Source of the DNA: Magnolia sinica
Lineage: Eukaryota; Streptophyta; Magnoliopsida; Magnoliales; Magnoliaceae
NCBI RefSeq assembly: GCF_029962835.1
Contig: NC_080582.1
Location: forward strand, 24,126,032 to 24,190,031
DNA: 64,000 nt
Reading direction: 5' to 3'
The position numbers and the translations under genes are program-made. The notes beneath the pieces were generated by a model. That model had not been told where the DNA came from. It was given only the letters and a program-made list of their open reading frames with translations, and did not search any database. Shown here in pieces: positions 1 through 11,039 of this stretch. Each line of letters begins with the position of its first letter. Positions within the stretch are counted from its first letter, which is position 1.

Positions 1-900
1 CCTCATAATACCATTTCCATATAGGGAAAAGGTTCTATCAGGTCGACGTCGACCTCATGGGAGCTTCCCATGAAGTCGAGTTCTGTGGGCCCATTATAAT
101 GTGTCGGACATCCGCACATCAATTAAATGATGGGCCATGGGCCTAAAAATCGGGCCAATCCATGACTTAGGTGGGCCACACCATAGACAACTGTTGAGAG
201 TGGATTCCCACCCATTGAGACCTTGGTTGTTTATAGGGCCCACCAAAGATACGGTTTAGACATCTAACCCATCCATTGTGTCTCCTGGTTGGATGAGGGG
301 TCGCACCAAATTCCAGGCCATTCAAAAACTAAGGTGGGCCCCGCCAAGTGCTTTTAGATGTTTTAGTCATGGTTTTACATGGTTTTGTATTGTGTGGCCC
401 ATCTGAGTTTCAGATACGACTGATTTTTGGGGCACACAATACAAATTCCAGGCCATTCAAAAACTAAGGTGTACTATTTATGATGGGGCTTGCCAGATGG
501 AGTGGATCCTGTACCTATCGTGTGTCCCCTACCAAAATATCCTTCAGCTCAGGTTGCATTTGGATGCAACACTGAACAGATTGCAACGACCTTTGCTTGT
601 ATTCATTTAGGGGATGTTTGGATATCACCGATTCTATGGAAATCAATGTAAAATGGAAAAAGTTTTCTGTCAATGTGACAGTTTGAGATGTTTAATAGCA
701 AAGAAAAGGGAGGATCCTACAAAGCAATGATTGCACTTTCTATAGTTTGGATTCTCTAGTTCGAGAACTAGGTGACCGTTATCTCTCAAATATGAGATTT
801 GTACTCGCTATCGAAACAAGAACCCTAAGATTGGAATCTGTGTTTCAAAAGTGCTCATAGAAATAATCATTGTCTAATCATTACCTATTCTTTTCTTATC
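1..900. other. Gene-free repeat-rich sequence
   Basis: No convincing coding region. The stretch holds degenerate GGGCCCACC-type dispersed repeat sequence at roughly 90-540. It includes a direct repeat of about 26 bp (CCAGGCCATTCAAAAACTA core) at about 310-335 and 446-472. The rest (540-900) is unremarkable AT-rich DNA. It may lie inside the long first intron of the WEB-family gene to the right. Confidence 0.5.
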
Positions 901-992
901 CCTTGTAATCAGGGTGTTCGAAAACGGTTATGTATCAGCCGTAACGGTAACGGCCGTGACCGTTATGCGTTACGGGGTCGTAACGGCCACCC

Positions 993-996
<4 letters not shown>

Positions 997-1024
<28 letters not shown>

Positions 1025-1167
1025 GTGCCTGTAACATACAGTACCGTAACAACTGTTACGGGCCCAAAGAAAATAGGAAAAAATGAAAAAAAAAAAACGT
1101 ACTTTTTTTTCCCCTTCTTCTCCTTCTACTTTTCGGGCTACTGCTGCGGCTCTTCTTCTTCTTCTTC

Positions 1168-1205
<38 letters not shown>

Positions 1206-1215
1206 TCCCTCTCTT
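997..1215. repeat. Homopolymer and microsatellite cluster (poly-T, TTC, CT)
   Basis: A poly-T run of about 28 bases starts near 997. Around 1150-1170 there is a TTC run, followed by a CT run to about 1200. The low-complexity tracts create overlapping Ser/Leu-rich and Arg/Glu-rich open frames on both strands (914-1492), which are not genes. The sequence just before it (918-990) is rich in TAACGG/CCGTTA-type inverted words. Confidence 0.85.
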
Positions 1216-1559
1216 CTTTCCCTCTTTTCTTTTCTCGGTTTTCCTCTCTTCTTTTCATTTCAGTCTTGGAACAAGGAATGGACTGCGTGGCTGTTTCACA
1301 GCCACGCACTTCAAATTTATTTTTTAAAATGCTCCGCGGTGCGCGCTGTACAGTGCACTTGCATTGTTTTGTTACGCGGGCCCACCTTGATTTATGTGTA
1401 TTATATCCATGCCGTCCATTATAATGTTTATTTTCCATCGAACTTGTTGGTAAGGTCACATGGACTTTGACCTTGATGAAGGGAGAACACAAATAGTAGC
1501 TTGATTAAAAAAAAAGTCCTAAATTTTTTTTAATGGTGGGAATTAAATCCTTATTTTAT

Positions 1560-1938
1560 GGTTCACCTAAGATTTGGATCAACGTCATTTTTTGGACCAT
1601 GCCCTAAAATAAGTTGGCAAAAAGGATGGACCACATGGATATACAACAAATGCATTGAGGTGGGCCCCACTTTTAGAGGGTTACTCACTAGTGGTCCACT
1701 GAAGATTTAGATCTACCTGAAAATTTGGACCATGCCTTAAAATGAGTTGGCAAAACAGTTTGATGGCATTGATGTACAAATACATTGAGGTGGCCCGCCT
1801 GGCCGACTAGTAGTCCACTTGAGATATGGATTTACCCTTTTTTTTTTTTTTTTTTTTTTCCAATGCCCTTAAATGAGTTGCCAAAACGGATGAATGACAT
1901 GGATATATAATACATGATCGAGTGGACCCCAGTACATG
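1560..1938. repeat. Three diverged tandem copies of a unit of about 125 bp
   Basis: Three successive blocks begin near 1560, 1693 and 1813. Each reads 'gtccact-gagatttggat...ggaccatgcc...aaatgagttggcaaaa...gatggcat...gatataca...gaggtgg'. They are divergent copies of the half-palindromic R1-type dispersed repeat arranged head to tail. The third copy is interrupted by a poly-T run (about 1838-1859). Confidence 0.6.
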
Positions 1939-2689
1939 GCCCTAAAAATTTATACATGACGTATATATTAACTCAAAATTAACCAATTAAAATTTGGGAC
2001 CATTGTTGCTAAGTCACAATCCCAAAATTAAATAACTCCTACAATTTTCATCATTAGTTTGCAGACACTTGTTTTTTGAAATAGGACCATTTGATAATTT
2101 TCATTTTTCATTGTCCAATAAATGTCCACCAATCCATTAGTGGGATAAGTGTCAATAGATTGCATTAATTTGAGGCTAGTTTGGGGCATCGAATGGTCCC
2201 CAAACCAGCCCTGAATCGACAACAATATTTACCTTAATTTAATTTTAATTTTTTGAAAGATTTATGGGGGAAAATGATATCAAATTGTTAGGTATATGAA
2301 TTACATAATAGGATACAAAAGTCCCTAAACTCTATTTATTGAAATAAAATGCATGTGAGTCACGAAGTATGCAATGCACTAGTACTATAAATAAAAGGAA
2401 AACTTGAAAATATAAGATGTTTTGGCATTACATTAATTATAGTAAATTTATATAGATATTATATAGTTAGAAAACTAAATATCAATTAATTTCAGGTTGT
2501 CAGGTTCATAAATCCATCAGACAACCCGATATACCATTCCCACCAAAGAGTGGACCGTTACACCACCATAAACATGTTCCAAATTATAAATGAATGCATA
2601 TTTGGAATATTTAGAGTATTCCGGATTTAATGGATATTTTTCCATAATTTTTTGACAAAAATAAAATAAAATAAAATTGCACGGTTACA

Positions 2690-2790
2690 CACCCTGCATC
2701 GGCTGTTACGGCCCCGTATTGGCCGATACAGGGCGTATCCGTATTGTTACGCCCACCGATGCCATTATGGAACACCTTGCTTGTAATACA
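2690..2790. repeat. GC-rich hairpin-forming island
   Basis: A GC-rich patch in AT-rich surroundings. It contains near-perfect inverted repeats: GCCCCGTAT...ATACAGGGC, with TGGCCG in the loop, and GGCGTA...TACGCC. It resembles the TAACGGCC words at 918-1000, suggesting one dispersed repeat family. No coding content was recognised. Confidence 0.4.
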
Positions 2791-2943
2791 TGTATCCAAA
2801 CATGGCCTTCAACTTCAAGGGTCCAGGGTCTGAATTGCAACTACGGTACTTCCAAGTTGGATTTCAAAGAATTGTAACTGTAATTTGAGTGCAACTTCAC
2901 CATCTTTAGTAATGCAATTACAATCTTGTTAGTGCCTCTCTGT

Positions 2944-3545
2944 TAGGGCTGTCATTGGATGGGTACTGCGACCTGTGTGTACCAGATGGACCTGACCCAA
3001 TTTTAATCAAGTCCTAATTGGTCAATGTCCGATTTCCCAAACCCAGTTAGTATTAGGTTGGGTTTGGTTCTGCCATTTGGACCTGGCAAAAAATAAACCT
3101 GGGTCTAGCTTTACCGGGTCTAGTTGGGTCCGGGTTCGGGTCCACTGTTTAGGATCCGATTAAAATTGGGTCAAGTAATTTAATTTTAATAGAAATATTA
3201 TATATTTAATAGTATATATTAATTATTCTAGCAACGGAATGAGGCTTTTCAAGCCACAACACCTCTCATGTATCAAACTATCACACGTGTGATCTAGTCT
3301 ATCCATTCAAGTGAGCCAACCAAGTGAACACCCGTATTTGACATGATCGCGACCTGAACACCACTTGAAACCAAGGTTTAAAGATCCAATGGTGATGGGT
3401 ACCCAATAGGTCTCAAAATCCAATCGAATCCATGTTTGGGTCCTAAAAACCAAGATCCTGACATGACCTAACAAGACCCGACCCTTATAAGATCAGGTCC
3501 AGTAACTCTAGGACCTGAGCTGAACCTGACATGTTGATAGCCTGA
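2944..3545. mobile_element. Non-autonomous hAT-like element (putative)
   Basis: The left end reads TAGGGCTGTCATTGG and the right end, read inward on the other strand, reads TCAGGCTATCAACATG. These are imperfect terminal inverted repeats. The interior is rich in GGGTTGGG/CCCAACC and 'gacctg' words on both sides. Flanks share CTCTGT (left 2938-2943, right 3546-3551), compatible with a decayed 8-bp duplication. The TAGGG-type ends are hAT-like. No transposase is present. Confidence 0.4.
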
Positions 3546-3716
3546 CTCTGTTGAACTAATTATTGCAATCCAGTTCTATGGTTCGTCCACACTGCATTCT
3601 GAATCTTCCCTAGATTTTCTACTTTTATGTATTATTCTTTAATCTTTTATCCCAAATCCTGTCTCTCATTGTATTGCATCCTGAAGCTTTCATCTTTTAG
3701 CAGCTAGAATTCCATG

Positions 3717-3970
3717 GATTTTCTGCTTATTTGATCTACATTATACTTTTATTTTTTGCATTCTATGTTTCAACTTTGGATAGGACAGTTTGCCAACATG
3801 CAGGATTCCTACATGTGGGACCGTGGCATGGATTTTCTACTTATTTTATGTACACTGTACTTCTATTTTTTGTATTTTATGTTTCAAATTTGGATAGGAA
3901 TCACGGGGTCCAGCTCATCAGCAAACATACAGTTTGCCTACATGCAGGATTTCTACATGTGGGACCATGG
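3717..3970. repeat. Local tandem duplication, unit about 120-140 bp
   Basis: Two adjacent copies (about 3717-3832 and 3833-3970) share the order 'gattttctgcttattt', 'ttttttgcattctatgtttc', 'tttggatagga', 'cagtttgcc', 'acatgcaggattcctacatg' and 'tgggaccgtgg'. The second copy has an extra block of about 25 bp after 'ggatagga'. The small open frames here are by-products of the repeat. Confidence 0.75.
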
Positions 3971-4356
3971 TCTAGTGATCCAAACCATTGATTTTATGGA
4001 TCCATTGTCGACGGGGAATGCCTGAAAATCTTCCCAATTGGAATGATCTAGCCCTTGCCTAACACTTTGATCACTGACTTATTTTCTGTTGAATACGAAC
4101 CATTATCTTTCCTCCTCAACCCTCTTATCTGTTGGCCATTGATGGAAGGGCTAGGATCTTCCAAATTGAAAGTTTCTTGACGTATTCCCCATTCACGTGG
4201 AACTCGTCAAGTCAAAAGTGGTTCTGTGCATAAGGATTCTGCTTGTCAGCTAAGCTGTAAATTGCTGCTGATGAGCATGAGTCTACAAGTTCCTCACGTT
4301 TCAATGAGGTGAACTTATTATACGAATTTCTGCTCCCAACTTATGGCTTGCAACAG

Positions 4357-6129
4357 AGAGTATTGGCAAAGGAGACCGAACTGCAATTGGCAGAAAAGGA
4401 GCTAAACAAGTTCAAGCAACAACTGAAGAATGCTGAAACCACAAAAGCAGAAGCACTCATCGAGCTCGAAAGGGCTAAAAAAACAGTTGCAGATCTGACC
4501 CTCAAGCTCAGGACTATAAATGAGTCCAAAGAATCGGCAGTCAAAGCAATGGAAACTACAAAGAACCAGGCCAACAAACTTGAAAATGCTATCACTGGAA
4601 ATACTGAAAATGGTGGATGGAAACATGAATTAGACAGTGCTAGAGAACAGTATGCATCTGCCATCACTGAGCTTGACGCTGCAAAACAGGAACTAAGGAA
4701 AATCAGGCAAGATTTTGAGGATTCGATTGATGCAAAAGTCGCAGCTTTCCAGCAGGCAGAAGAAGCCAATAATGCTTCTGAGGTTAATAAGGAGCGGACT
4801 GCTGAGATCTCAAAGGAGATTGCTTCCATACAGGAGTTGCTCATGCACACGAAGCTTGCCTCTGAGCAAGCCCAACTAGAGCAAGCAAAGATTCTATCCG
4901 AGACCGACTCCCAGCAGCAGTCTTCTAGACTCGCGCTAGAAGAAGCAGAGAAGAAATTGGAGTCTTTGAAGAAAGAGTTCGATCCCGAAATGACTAGGAG
5001 TCTCGAAGAGAAGCTGGCAGAAATGGACACCGAGATTGGGGTCTTGCAGAAAGAGATAGTAAATGCAAAGGCATCTGATCTGAATACGGTGAGAGATGTG
5101 ACGACTGAACTTGACAGCGCGAAAGAAACACTGCAGAAAGTAGCAGAAGAAGAGGGTACTCTCAGAAATTTGGTAGAGTCTCTCAAGCAGGAGCTTGAGA
5201 GTATAAAAAAGGACCATTCTGAACTGAAGGAGAAGGAAATGGAAGCAGAATCTGTAGCTGGGAATCTGCATGTCAAGCTCCGGAAAGTGAAGGGCGAGCT
5301 TGAAGAAGCCTTTGCAGGAGAATCAAAAGAGAGAGGCGCATCCGAAGAATTGATTTCGACTCTACAGCAGCTTTTGACAGAATCAGATAATGCAAGAAAG
5401 GAAGCAGAAACAATGAAGAGAAATGCTGAAGAACTCAGGAAAGAAGCCGAAACAGCTCGAATTGCTTTGGAAGAAGCAGAGAAGAATATGCAGGGTGCCC
5501 TGAAGGATGCTGAAGAAGCAAAGGCCGCAGAGGCAATTGCCCTTGATCAGCTGAAGATTTTATCAGAGAAGACTAATGCAGCCCGTGCTTCGTTGTCGGA
5601 ATCCAATACCCAGATCACAATCTCAGTGGAGGAATACGAGGCATTGAGCCGGAAGGTTGAGGAATCCAATACATTGGTTGAAATGAAGGTGGCTGCCGTG
5701 ATGGCCCAGGTGGAAGCCGTGAAGGCCTGCGAGAATGAAGCGGTGAAGAGATTGGAGGCAACCCAAAGGGAGATGGAAGCAATGAATGCTTCGACAGAGG
5801 AGGCGTTTAAGAGGGCAGAGATGGCAGAGATGGCGAAGAAGGCAGTGGAGGGAGAGCTCCGAAGGTGGCGTGAGCGCGAGCAGAAGAAGGCTGCTGACGC
5901 CGCATCCCGGATCCTGGCTGAGACAGAGATGTCATCGGAGGTGTCACCACCAAGGGCTGGCGAGATTCGGATGCTGCACCCATCGGAAAATATGAAAATA
6001 GACCATACGGTGGAGAAAGCACCAGTAGTAAAAAAAGCTCTCTTTCCCAGCCTCAGCGGCATCTTTGCAAGAAAGCCCCACGTAGACGCTGGATTGCGGG
6101 CTCTTCTCCCGGGCGAGAAACCAGTGTGA
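4357..6129 (+). CDS. TREPH1: WEB-family coiled-coil protein, main (second) exon; TREPH1/At5g55860-like
   Basis: This exon encodes about 590 residues of a long Glu/Lys/Ala-rich coiled coil of the WEB1/PMI2 (DUF827) family. WEB1 and PMI2 control chloroplast photorelocation; the closest recalled relative, At5g55860 (TREPH1), is a touch-regulated phosphoprotein. The open frame runs from an in-frame ATG at 4309, but its first 16 codons look intronic. A phase-0 acceptor (TTGCAACAG, ending at 4356) precedes RVLAKETELQLAEKELNK, where the family's second exon begins. Near the C-terminus are the family block KKAVEGELRRWRER (codons 510-523 counted from 4309) and the ending LFPSLSGIF...LLPGEKPV. The Ser of SLSGIF (codon 583, nt 6055-6057) aligns with the TREPH1 phosphosite Ser625 as I recall it. 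No frameshift or stop interrupts the exon. The first exon (about 50 residues in relatives) was not found in the window, so it probably lies upstream of position 1 and the intron exceeds 4.3 kb. Family assignment is strong; one-to-one orthology is inferred. Confidence 0.9.
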   Translation, partial: RVLAKETELQLAEKELNKFKQQLKNAETTKAEALIELERAKKTVADLTLKLRTINESKESAVKAMETTKNQANKLENAITGNTENGGWKHELDSAREQYASAITELDAAKQELRKIRQDFEDSIDAKVAAFQQAEEANNASEVNKERTAEISKEIASIQELLMHTKLASEQAQLEQAKILSETDSQQQSSRLALEEAEKKLESLKKEFDPEMTRSLEEKLAEMDTEIGVLQKEIVNAKASDLNTVRDVTTELDSAKETLQKVAEEEGTLRNLVESLKQELESIKKDHSELKEKEMEAESVAGNLHVKLRKVKGELEEAFAGESKERGASEELISTLQQLLTESDNARKEAETMKRNAEELRKEAETARIALEEAEKNMQGALKDAEEAKAAEAIALDQLKILSEKTNAARASLSESNTQITISVEEYEALSRKVEESNTLVEMKVAAVMAQVEAVKACENEAVKRLEATQREMEAMNASTEEAFKRAEMAEMAKKAVEGELRRWREREQKKAADAASRILAETEMSSEVSPPRAGEIRMLHPSENMKIDHTVEKAPVVKKALFPSLSGIFARKPHVDAGLRALLPGEKPV

Positions 6130-6340
6130 GCATTGTTTCAGTGTACTGCTATTTTTGCATGTGTGATTGCTGGCTCTGTTATGTACAGTTTGAGAGTTGT
6201 AGAATCTCTTTCATGTATGTTCTCATGAAGCATAAAGAAGCATGTATAATGTCCACTTGAAGTGATGTAGAATTTCCTCAATTTTAAGGTTTCTGTAAGT
6301 GGGGCCCATGCCTTGGTGATGCCCTTCAAGGATGGCCCCC

Positions 6341-6675
6341 AAAAGTCTCCTGGATTGGAAGATTCTAGCCCTTTGATTGAGAGAGCATAAAGATTGATAG
6401 GAAAGGTCCACTTTTGATGGGAAAAGGTCAGATTTGACTACTAGGATCCTTGATTCAGGGAAAATTTCTGGGCGTTTCCCATCCCTAGGGTCCAACAGAT
6501 CAATGGGAAAAGTCTCCGGGATTGGAAGATTCTAGCCCTTTGATTGAGAGAGCATAAAGATTGATAGGAAAGGTCCACTTTTGATGGGAAAAGGTCAGAT
6601 TTGACTACCAGGATCCTTGATTCAGGGAAAATTTCTTGGGCGTTTCCCATCCTTGGAGTCCAACAGATCAATGGT
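6341..6675. repeat. Tandem duplication, 167-bp period, downstream of the WEB gene
   Basis: Copy 1 (6341-6507) and copy 2 (6508-about 6675) are almost identical. Both start AAAAGTCTCC and run through 'gattggaagattctagccc', 'gataggaaaggtccac' and 'ggatccttgattcaggg' to 'ccaacagatcaatgg'. The high identity implies a recent event. It lies in or just past the 3' untranslated region of the WEB gene, 211 bp after the stop codon. Confidence 0.9.
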
Positions 6676-6679
6676 CTGG

Positions 6680-7430
6680 GTCCCTGACGCATGGGTCCCA
6701 TATGTACAAAATCTTGGGTTGAGAACGGAGTAAGGTGGTTTGGAAGCTTGGATTTTTGGGCCTTTCGGATTTGGAACCTAGTTCCGGCCTGAATCTTGTG
6801 TTTGGCCCTTTGGAACTTGTTGCTCCTCAAAAGTGTCAGTTTTCCATTTCCTCTTTAATAATGGCATTCCAAAATCCAAGGACTCATAATACTCGAATGG
6901 TAATGTTTCAATCGGCAAGGTTGAAAATCCAGGTTGCCAAATACAGTTTCTGAATTCCATAGGTTGAAAATCTAAGTTACCAAACACAACTGATAGAATG
7001 AAAATTTCAGGAATTTGAAATCCTAAATTTGGATTCTCAAGTAAAAATCTAAATCCAAGCCGTCAAATAGCCCTTGACCTGAATCGAAGTCCTCATGGGG
7101 TTCACCCTCGTGAAACATAAGAAATTACCAGAAATTCTGAGAAAGGACGGTGTAAAAATTTCACTGAAATTAAGGGAAACCACCCCACTGCTAGAAAATG
7201 GTTGAGGATGCTCGATCCGCAAGAAAATCTGTTGTTGTTGAAGCACATTTCAATAGGAATTGTGTGGAACTCCCATTTTGCATTGTGTGGAATGGTGAAG
7301 GGGGCGTTGAAGTGGCTCAAATTGGCAAGCAAAGAGCTGCAATGATGGCAACCAGAATGGGATTTTGACATGTTATGATCATGCTGAGTTTCTTGATTTT
7401 TTTTTTTTCATTTATAGTTCTTAAACTCGT
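6680..7430. other. No gene recognised
   Basis: AT-rich sequence with scattered short open frames on both strands but no family resemblance. Short words such as 'gaaaatccaggttgccaaat' and 'gaaaatctaagttaccaaac' recur at 6920-6990, a weak degenerate repeat. Confidence 0.4.
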
Positions 7431-7434
7431 TGAC

Positions 7435-7715
7435 TTGACTCGATCAAGTATCGAAACTCAGTCGAGTCAACTTGACTCAGCGAGATATTGAGCCATATCA
7501 TTGGAAATTTGGTGGTCAGCCTTACTGAGCCTGGACTTGTTGAGCTGACTCGGTGGCTCTGTACAATTAACATGACTCAACATGACTGGTTCCTGGTCGC
7601 CTTGAGTGGTGGGATTTTATCAAAGTTACTGAAATACATCGGCAGTGGGATTCAAACTCCCAACCTCTAGTGGAGGCAATGACATGAACCAATGAGATAT
7701 CAAAGATGTAATGAT
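7435..7715 (-). mobile_element. SINE-like sequence (putative)
   Basis: Read on the minus strand, about 7600-7710 contains 'ggttcatgtcattg' followed about 25 bases later by GAGTTTGAATCCC. The latter resembles a pol III B box (GGTTCGANTCC), with the former in place of an A box. This spacing resembles tRNA-derived plant SINEs. The rest carries repeated 'gactcga/cgagtc' words. No poly-A tail or target-site duplication was confirmed. Confidence 0.3.
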
Positions 7716-10480
7716 GTTATTTCCTTGAGTTATAGTTTATATCACTCATTCTATATTATGATATACGTTTTATATGGCTTATCCAAGATCTATCTTAAAT
7801 ATCTATCAACAATCTTAATATTTTCAATTTATGAGTTGTGTTGGATCCAGTCTTCATGTCTACCCTACTAGGCTAAACATCAAGTTGTGTTGGCTGGAGT
7901 ACTTGAGTCAACCTGACCTGGCTAAAAATATTGGAGTTGAATTTTTCGGGTTTTTAAACAGTCTTCACTGCTCTGTGATCCCGTGGAATCCATGCTTTGG
8001 AGACTACTTTTGGTGAACCATTACGTGGCGCAATGAAAACATCCCACTGCTCGTTTTAGATGTAAGGCCTACATTGAAAATGATAAAATGATTAAGCATA
8101 TTTGTTTTACCAATTATGATAATAATGAGATAGAAATGTGCAATGATTACAAATTACTTGTCTTTTGACAATACATTTATTTATGGTTGAAATATATTGA
8201 TACTACTAATTGGATTCATTAATGTTGTGAAAAAGTGTCATGCTTGCAAAATTCTTTACTTGCCCTGCTAAATATATCTAACTAACATTTCATGTGTTTA
8301 GTTCATCAGCAATACAATCATAATGATAATACATTTCCTATATGTTACCATTTAATTGGCAAAATAAATGGACCCTAGGAAATCTTTAAAGTGATTTACA
8401 TTTGACATGCACATATGGAATGTTTTCATCGGGCCAGCCAGGAGTCGGCTATAGACACCCCACCTAGGATGAACAATTTGATTAAACAACCCATATGCCT
8501 AATCCTAACCTTTGAGCTATACCTAGAACTTGATCCTAGCTTTACCCTAAACTTGACCAAAATTCAATCCAAGACCTAACCCAATTCAAAACCAAAACTA
8601 TGGTCCAAATTCAAGCCCAAACTTATGCCAAATCCCCTTAAACCCAAACCTGTCTGAAAATCTGAACTCCAAAAAGGTACTCAAGGTCCGTTAGAGCTCC
8701 TTGTTAAATTTGGGAGCCATCCATGAGACGCCAGCACATGATTTTTTGATTGTCATGTGGATGACCGTGCATTTTTAGGCAGGCTTAAGTGGAGGATAGA
8801 GAATTCTACTCCCTTACATGAGTGTTGCGCCTAGATCTCATAATAACCAAAATACACCTTGGAACCTCCTCTTTTTACCCCCTTTCTACCCCCCATCCAA
8901 TGGGAGGATGCTATGTGGCATTTCCATTCCATCAACCAACCAATCACAAAAACGGAATTACATGTGAAGGGTGTGGATATAATGTTGATGTGAAGGGTGT
9001 ACATATAATGTTTATGATGGTGGACCGTACCGACATGGGTCACCTTGTTGATCTCCATGGATAGCAATACATGAACATAGGGGCTCCATGCTAGTGGGCC
9101 TCACGCACACAAAGAAAATACAAAAGAAATAAAGAGAATGATGTGGAGGATGGAAAGAGGTGTAGAATCACCATCAAATGGATGGATGACTAGATGATGA
9201 TGTGTGGTCCACTCTTTCTAGGTTTGATGGTGGGCCACACCTTGGCCCACTCTCTTTCTCAAAATTTTAGAAAATTTTAAGTATAGCAAAAGTATGAGTG
9301 TAAGAGAGCTTCTACTCATATATAGAGAGAATTAGGGATTGAAGTGGCAAGTTTATGGCTAAAAGTGAGGTGGAAGGTGATGTATATTATAGGTAGTGGA
9401 TGGATGAGGTGGATGGTGTTAAGTATGCATTGGCCAAGTAAAAGAAATCTAGGCGTGCATTGACTAATGGATGGATAAGGATTGTGGGTCATAGGTGATG
9501 CATGGTGGATGATGAAGTGGAGTGTTGCAATTGGCTGTTTGAAGTGATGTAGTACAAAACAAGACATGCATTGGATGCATGTGTAGGATGAAGTGGATAT
9601 GGCCATAATTAGTTTCTAAGGTATGAAGAGAGAGCTAATGATGAGTTTTGGAGTAGAACTCATTTTTGTCTCAAAGTGCATTGTCTTATATGTGTTAGCT
9701 TTTATTTGTTATGTAGTGATTGTCTTATCTTGTGATAATTTTAATGTTCTAGAAAGTAAGCTTTAGGCCCACATGGGCCTAGCACAATAAAGGTTGCTTA
9801 TTGTTATAAGATACGTAATTTGGGCTGTAGATTCGATGGGTCGTATCTTATTAATGGAGCGTCGGATTGACGCACGGTTTTCATCATGGTGACCGCAGGG
9901 ACGATGTAGTCCACACAACAGAGGTTTCAAGGTCATTTGAGACCAATCACTCTGGTAAGGTTTCTAGGTGCACTAGGGTGCAGTGTGTGGTATATCAATT
10001 GCGTGGGTTGGGACACGTGTGTGCACGAGTAGTGTTACAAAGGATTGGGATCCCACAGGACGAAACAGTCCAATGTGTTTTCATAAAAAAACTATTTACC
10101 ATTGATGCAATCAAAATGTCTTTGATGACATCTAGATTCAAATATCAATGGCATTGAAGCATGTTCAATAGCAATGAAAAAGTGCTCAACCAATTACCAA
10201 CCAAGTGATATTTTTCAATGAAAATTCTGATGGCATCGAGCCATCTCTCGATGACATCATATTAATCAAAATTCTATTACACATTGACTCTATATATAAT
10301 ATTGATCAAAATTCTATTACACTTGAAAGGGTTTCAGTGTCACTAGTTCAATCGCCCACTGCTATTTACAGTGTGGTCCACTTGATTTTTAGATCTGTCC
10401 CTCAAGCATTATGAGGAGCTCAAGTGGACGGACGGTTTGGATATAACTCATACCTCATGGACCCACAGAACTTGGTGACG
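7716..10480. other. Long gene-free stretch
   Basis: No coding region is supported. 8460-8660 is a degenerate run of 'ccaaa-ctt-aaccc'-type words. 8820-9300 holds small open frames without family features. 9745-10100 (GC-richer, with 'gcccacatgggcctag' and 'accgcagggacgatg') looks like the edge of an unidentified repeat. At 10256-10322, 'atcaaaattctattacac' occurs twice. 10220-10256 carries GATGGCATCGA / TCGATGACATC palindromic words like those of the LTRs further right. Confidence 0.4.
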
Positions 10481-10499
10481 TCAACACACTACCTATGTC

Positions 10500-11000
10500 T
10501 TAATAGCTCAACGCGTGTCAGGTGATTGGCTACAACCAAGTTCTTCTGCAAGAGCTGCTGTATGAGAAGTTTACAAAGCCGGAGCTACGTGGGGGCATGT
10601 ATCGCATTACATCCACTCCGTCAATGAGGTGAGACTTCTCATAGTAGCCCACTAAATCTCAACCGTTAACAAATTCCTTTGCTATACGGTTACTGCGGAA
10701 ATCCACTGATTGGGTGGGTAGGATCATCTGATTAATATGGGCGTTGAACCATTTGCCATCCCATCCATGCTATGGACAGCTACGTGGAGGTTCCTATTGG
10801 TAGATCACCTTGCCACATGTACCATGGATAGATGGATCTACAAAAGGGTGGTGGTCCACTTGAGAGTGTGACATCAAGGTATGACTACTATCTTCGTGGC
10901 CCACTCCAGAAGAAACATTAGGGAATGAATTGAAAATGCCTACCATTGATATTTGATGTCGACATGGGTCGTCTGGTAAAATCCACCCCATTTATCGAGG
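10500..11000 (+). repeat. Dispersed repeat R2, copy 1
   Basis: Shares order and sequence with copies at 16610-17050, 24830-26203, 31680-32427 and, inverted, 55900-56150. Landmarks are 'gtgtcaggtgattggc', 'acaaagccggagcta', 'attacatccactccgtcaat', 'ctcaaccgttaacaa', 'cggttactgcgga' and 'accatggatagatggatcta'. At 10590-10600 it has the uninterrupted 'cgtgggggcatgtatc', the empty form of a site occupied by R1 in copy A. No coding function is apparent. Confidence 0.6.
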
Positions 11001-11039
11001 AAGCAGATTGGCTGGTGTACCTCACACCAGCTATATAGC

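Noticed and set aside
914-1492. Ser/Leu- and Arg/Glu-rich frames
   Set aside because: Translation of poly-T, TTC and CT/GA tracts only.
4341-5276. 311-codon Ser-rich frame antisense to the WEB exon
   Set aside because: It is the mirror of Glu/Lys/Ala codons of the coiled coil; the sense frame has clear family features.
7600-7710. Possible tRNA gene on the minus strand
   Set aside because: Only a B-box-like word is present; no cloverleaf could be folded. A SINE remnant is more likely.
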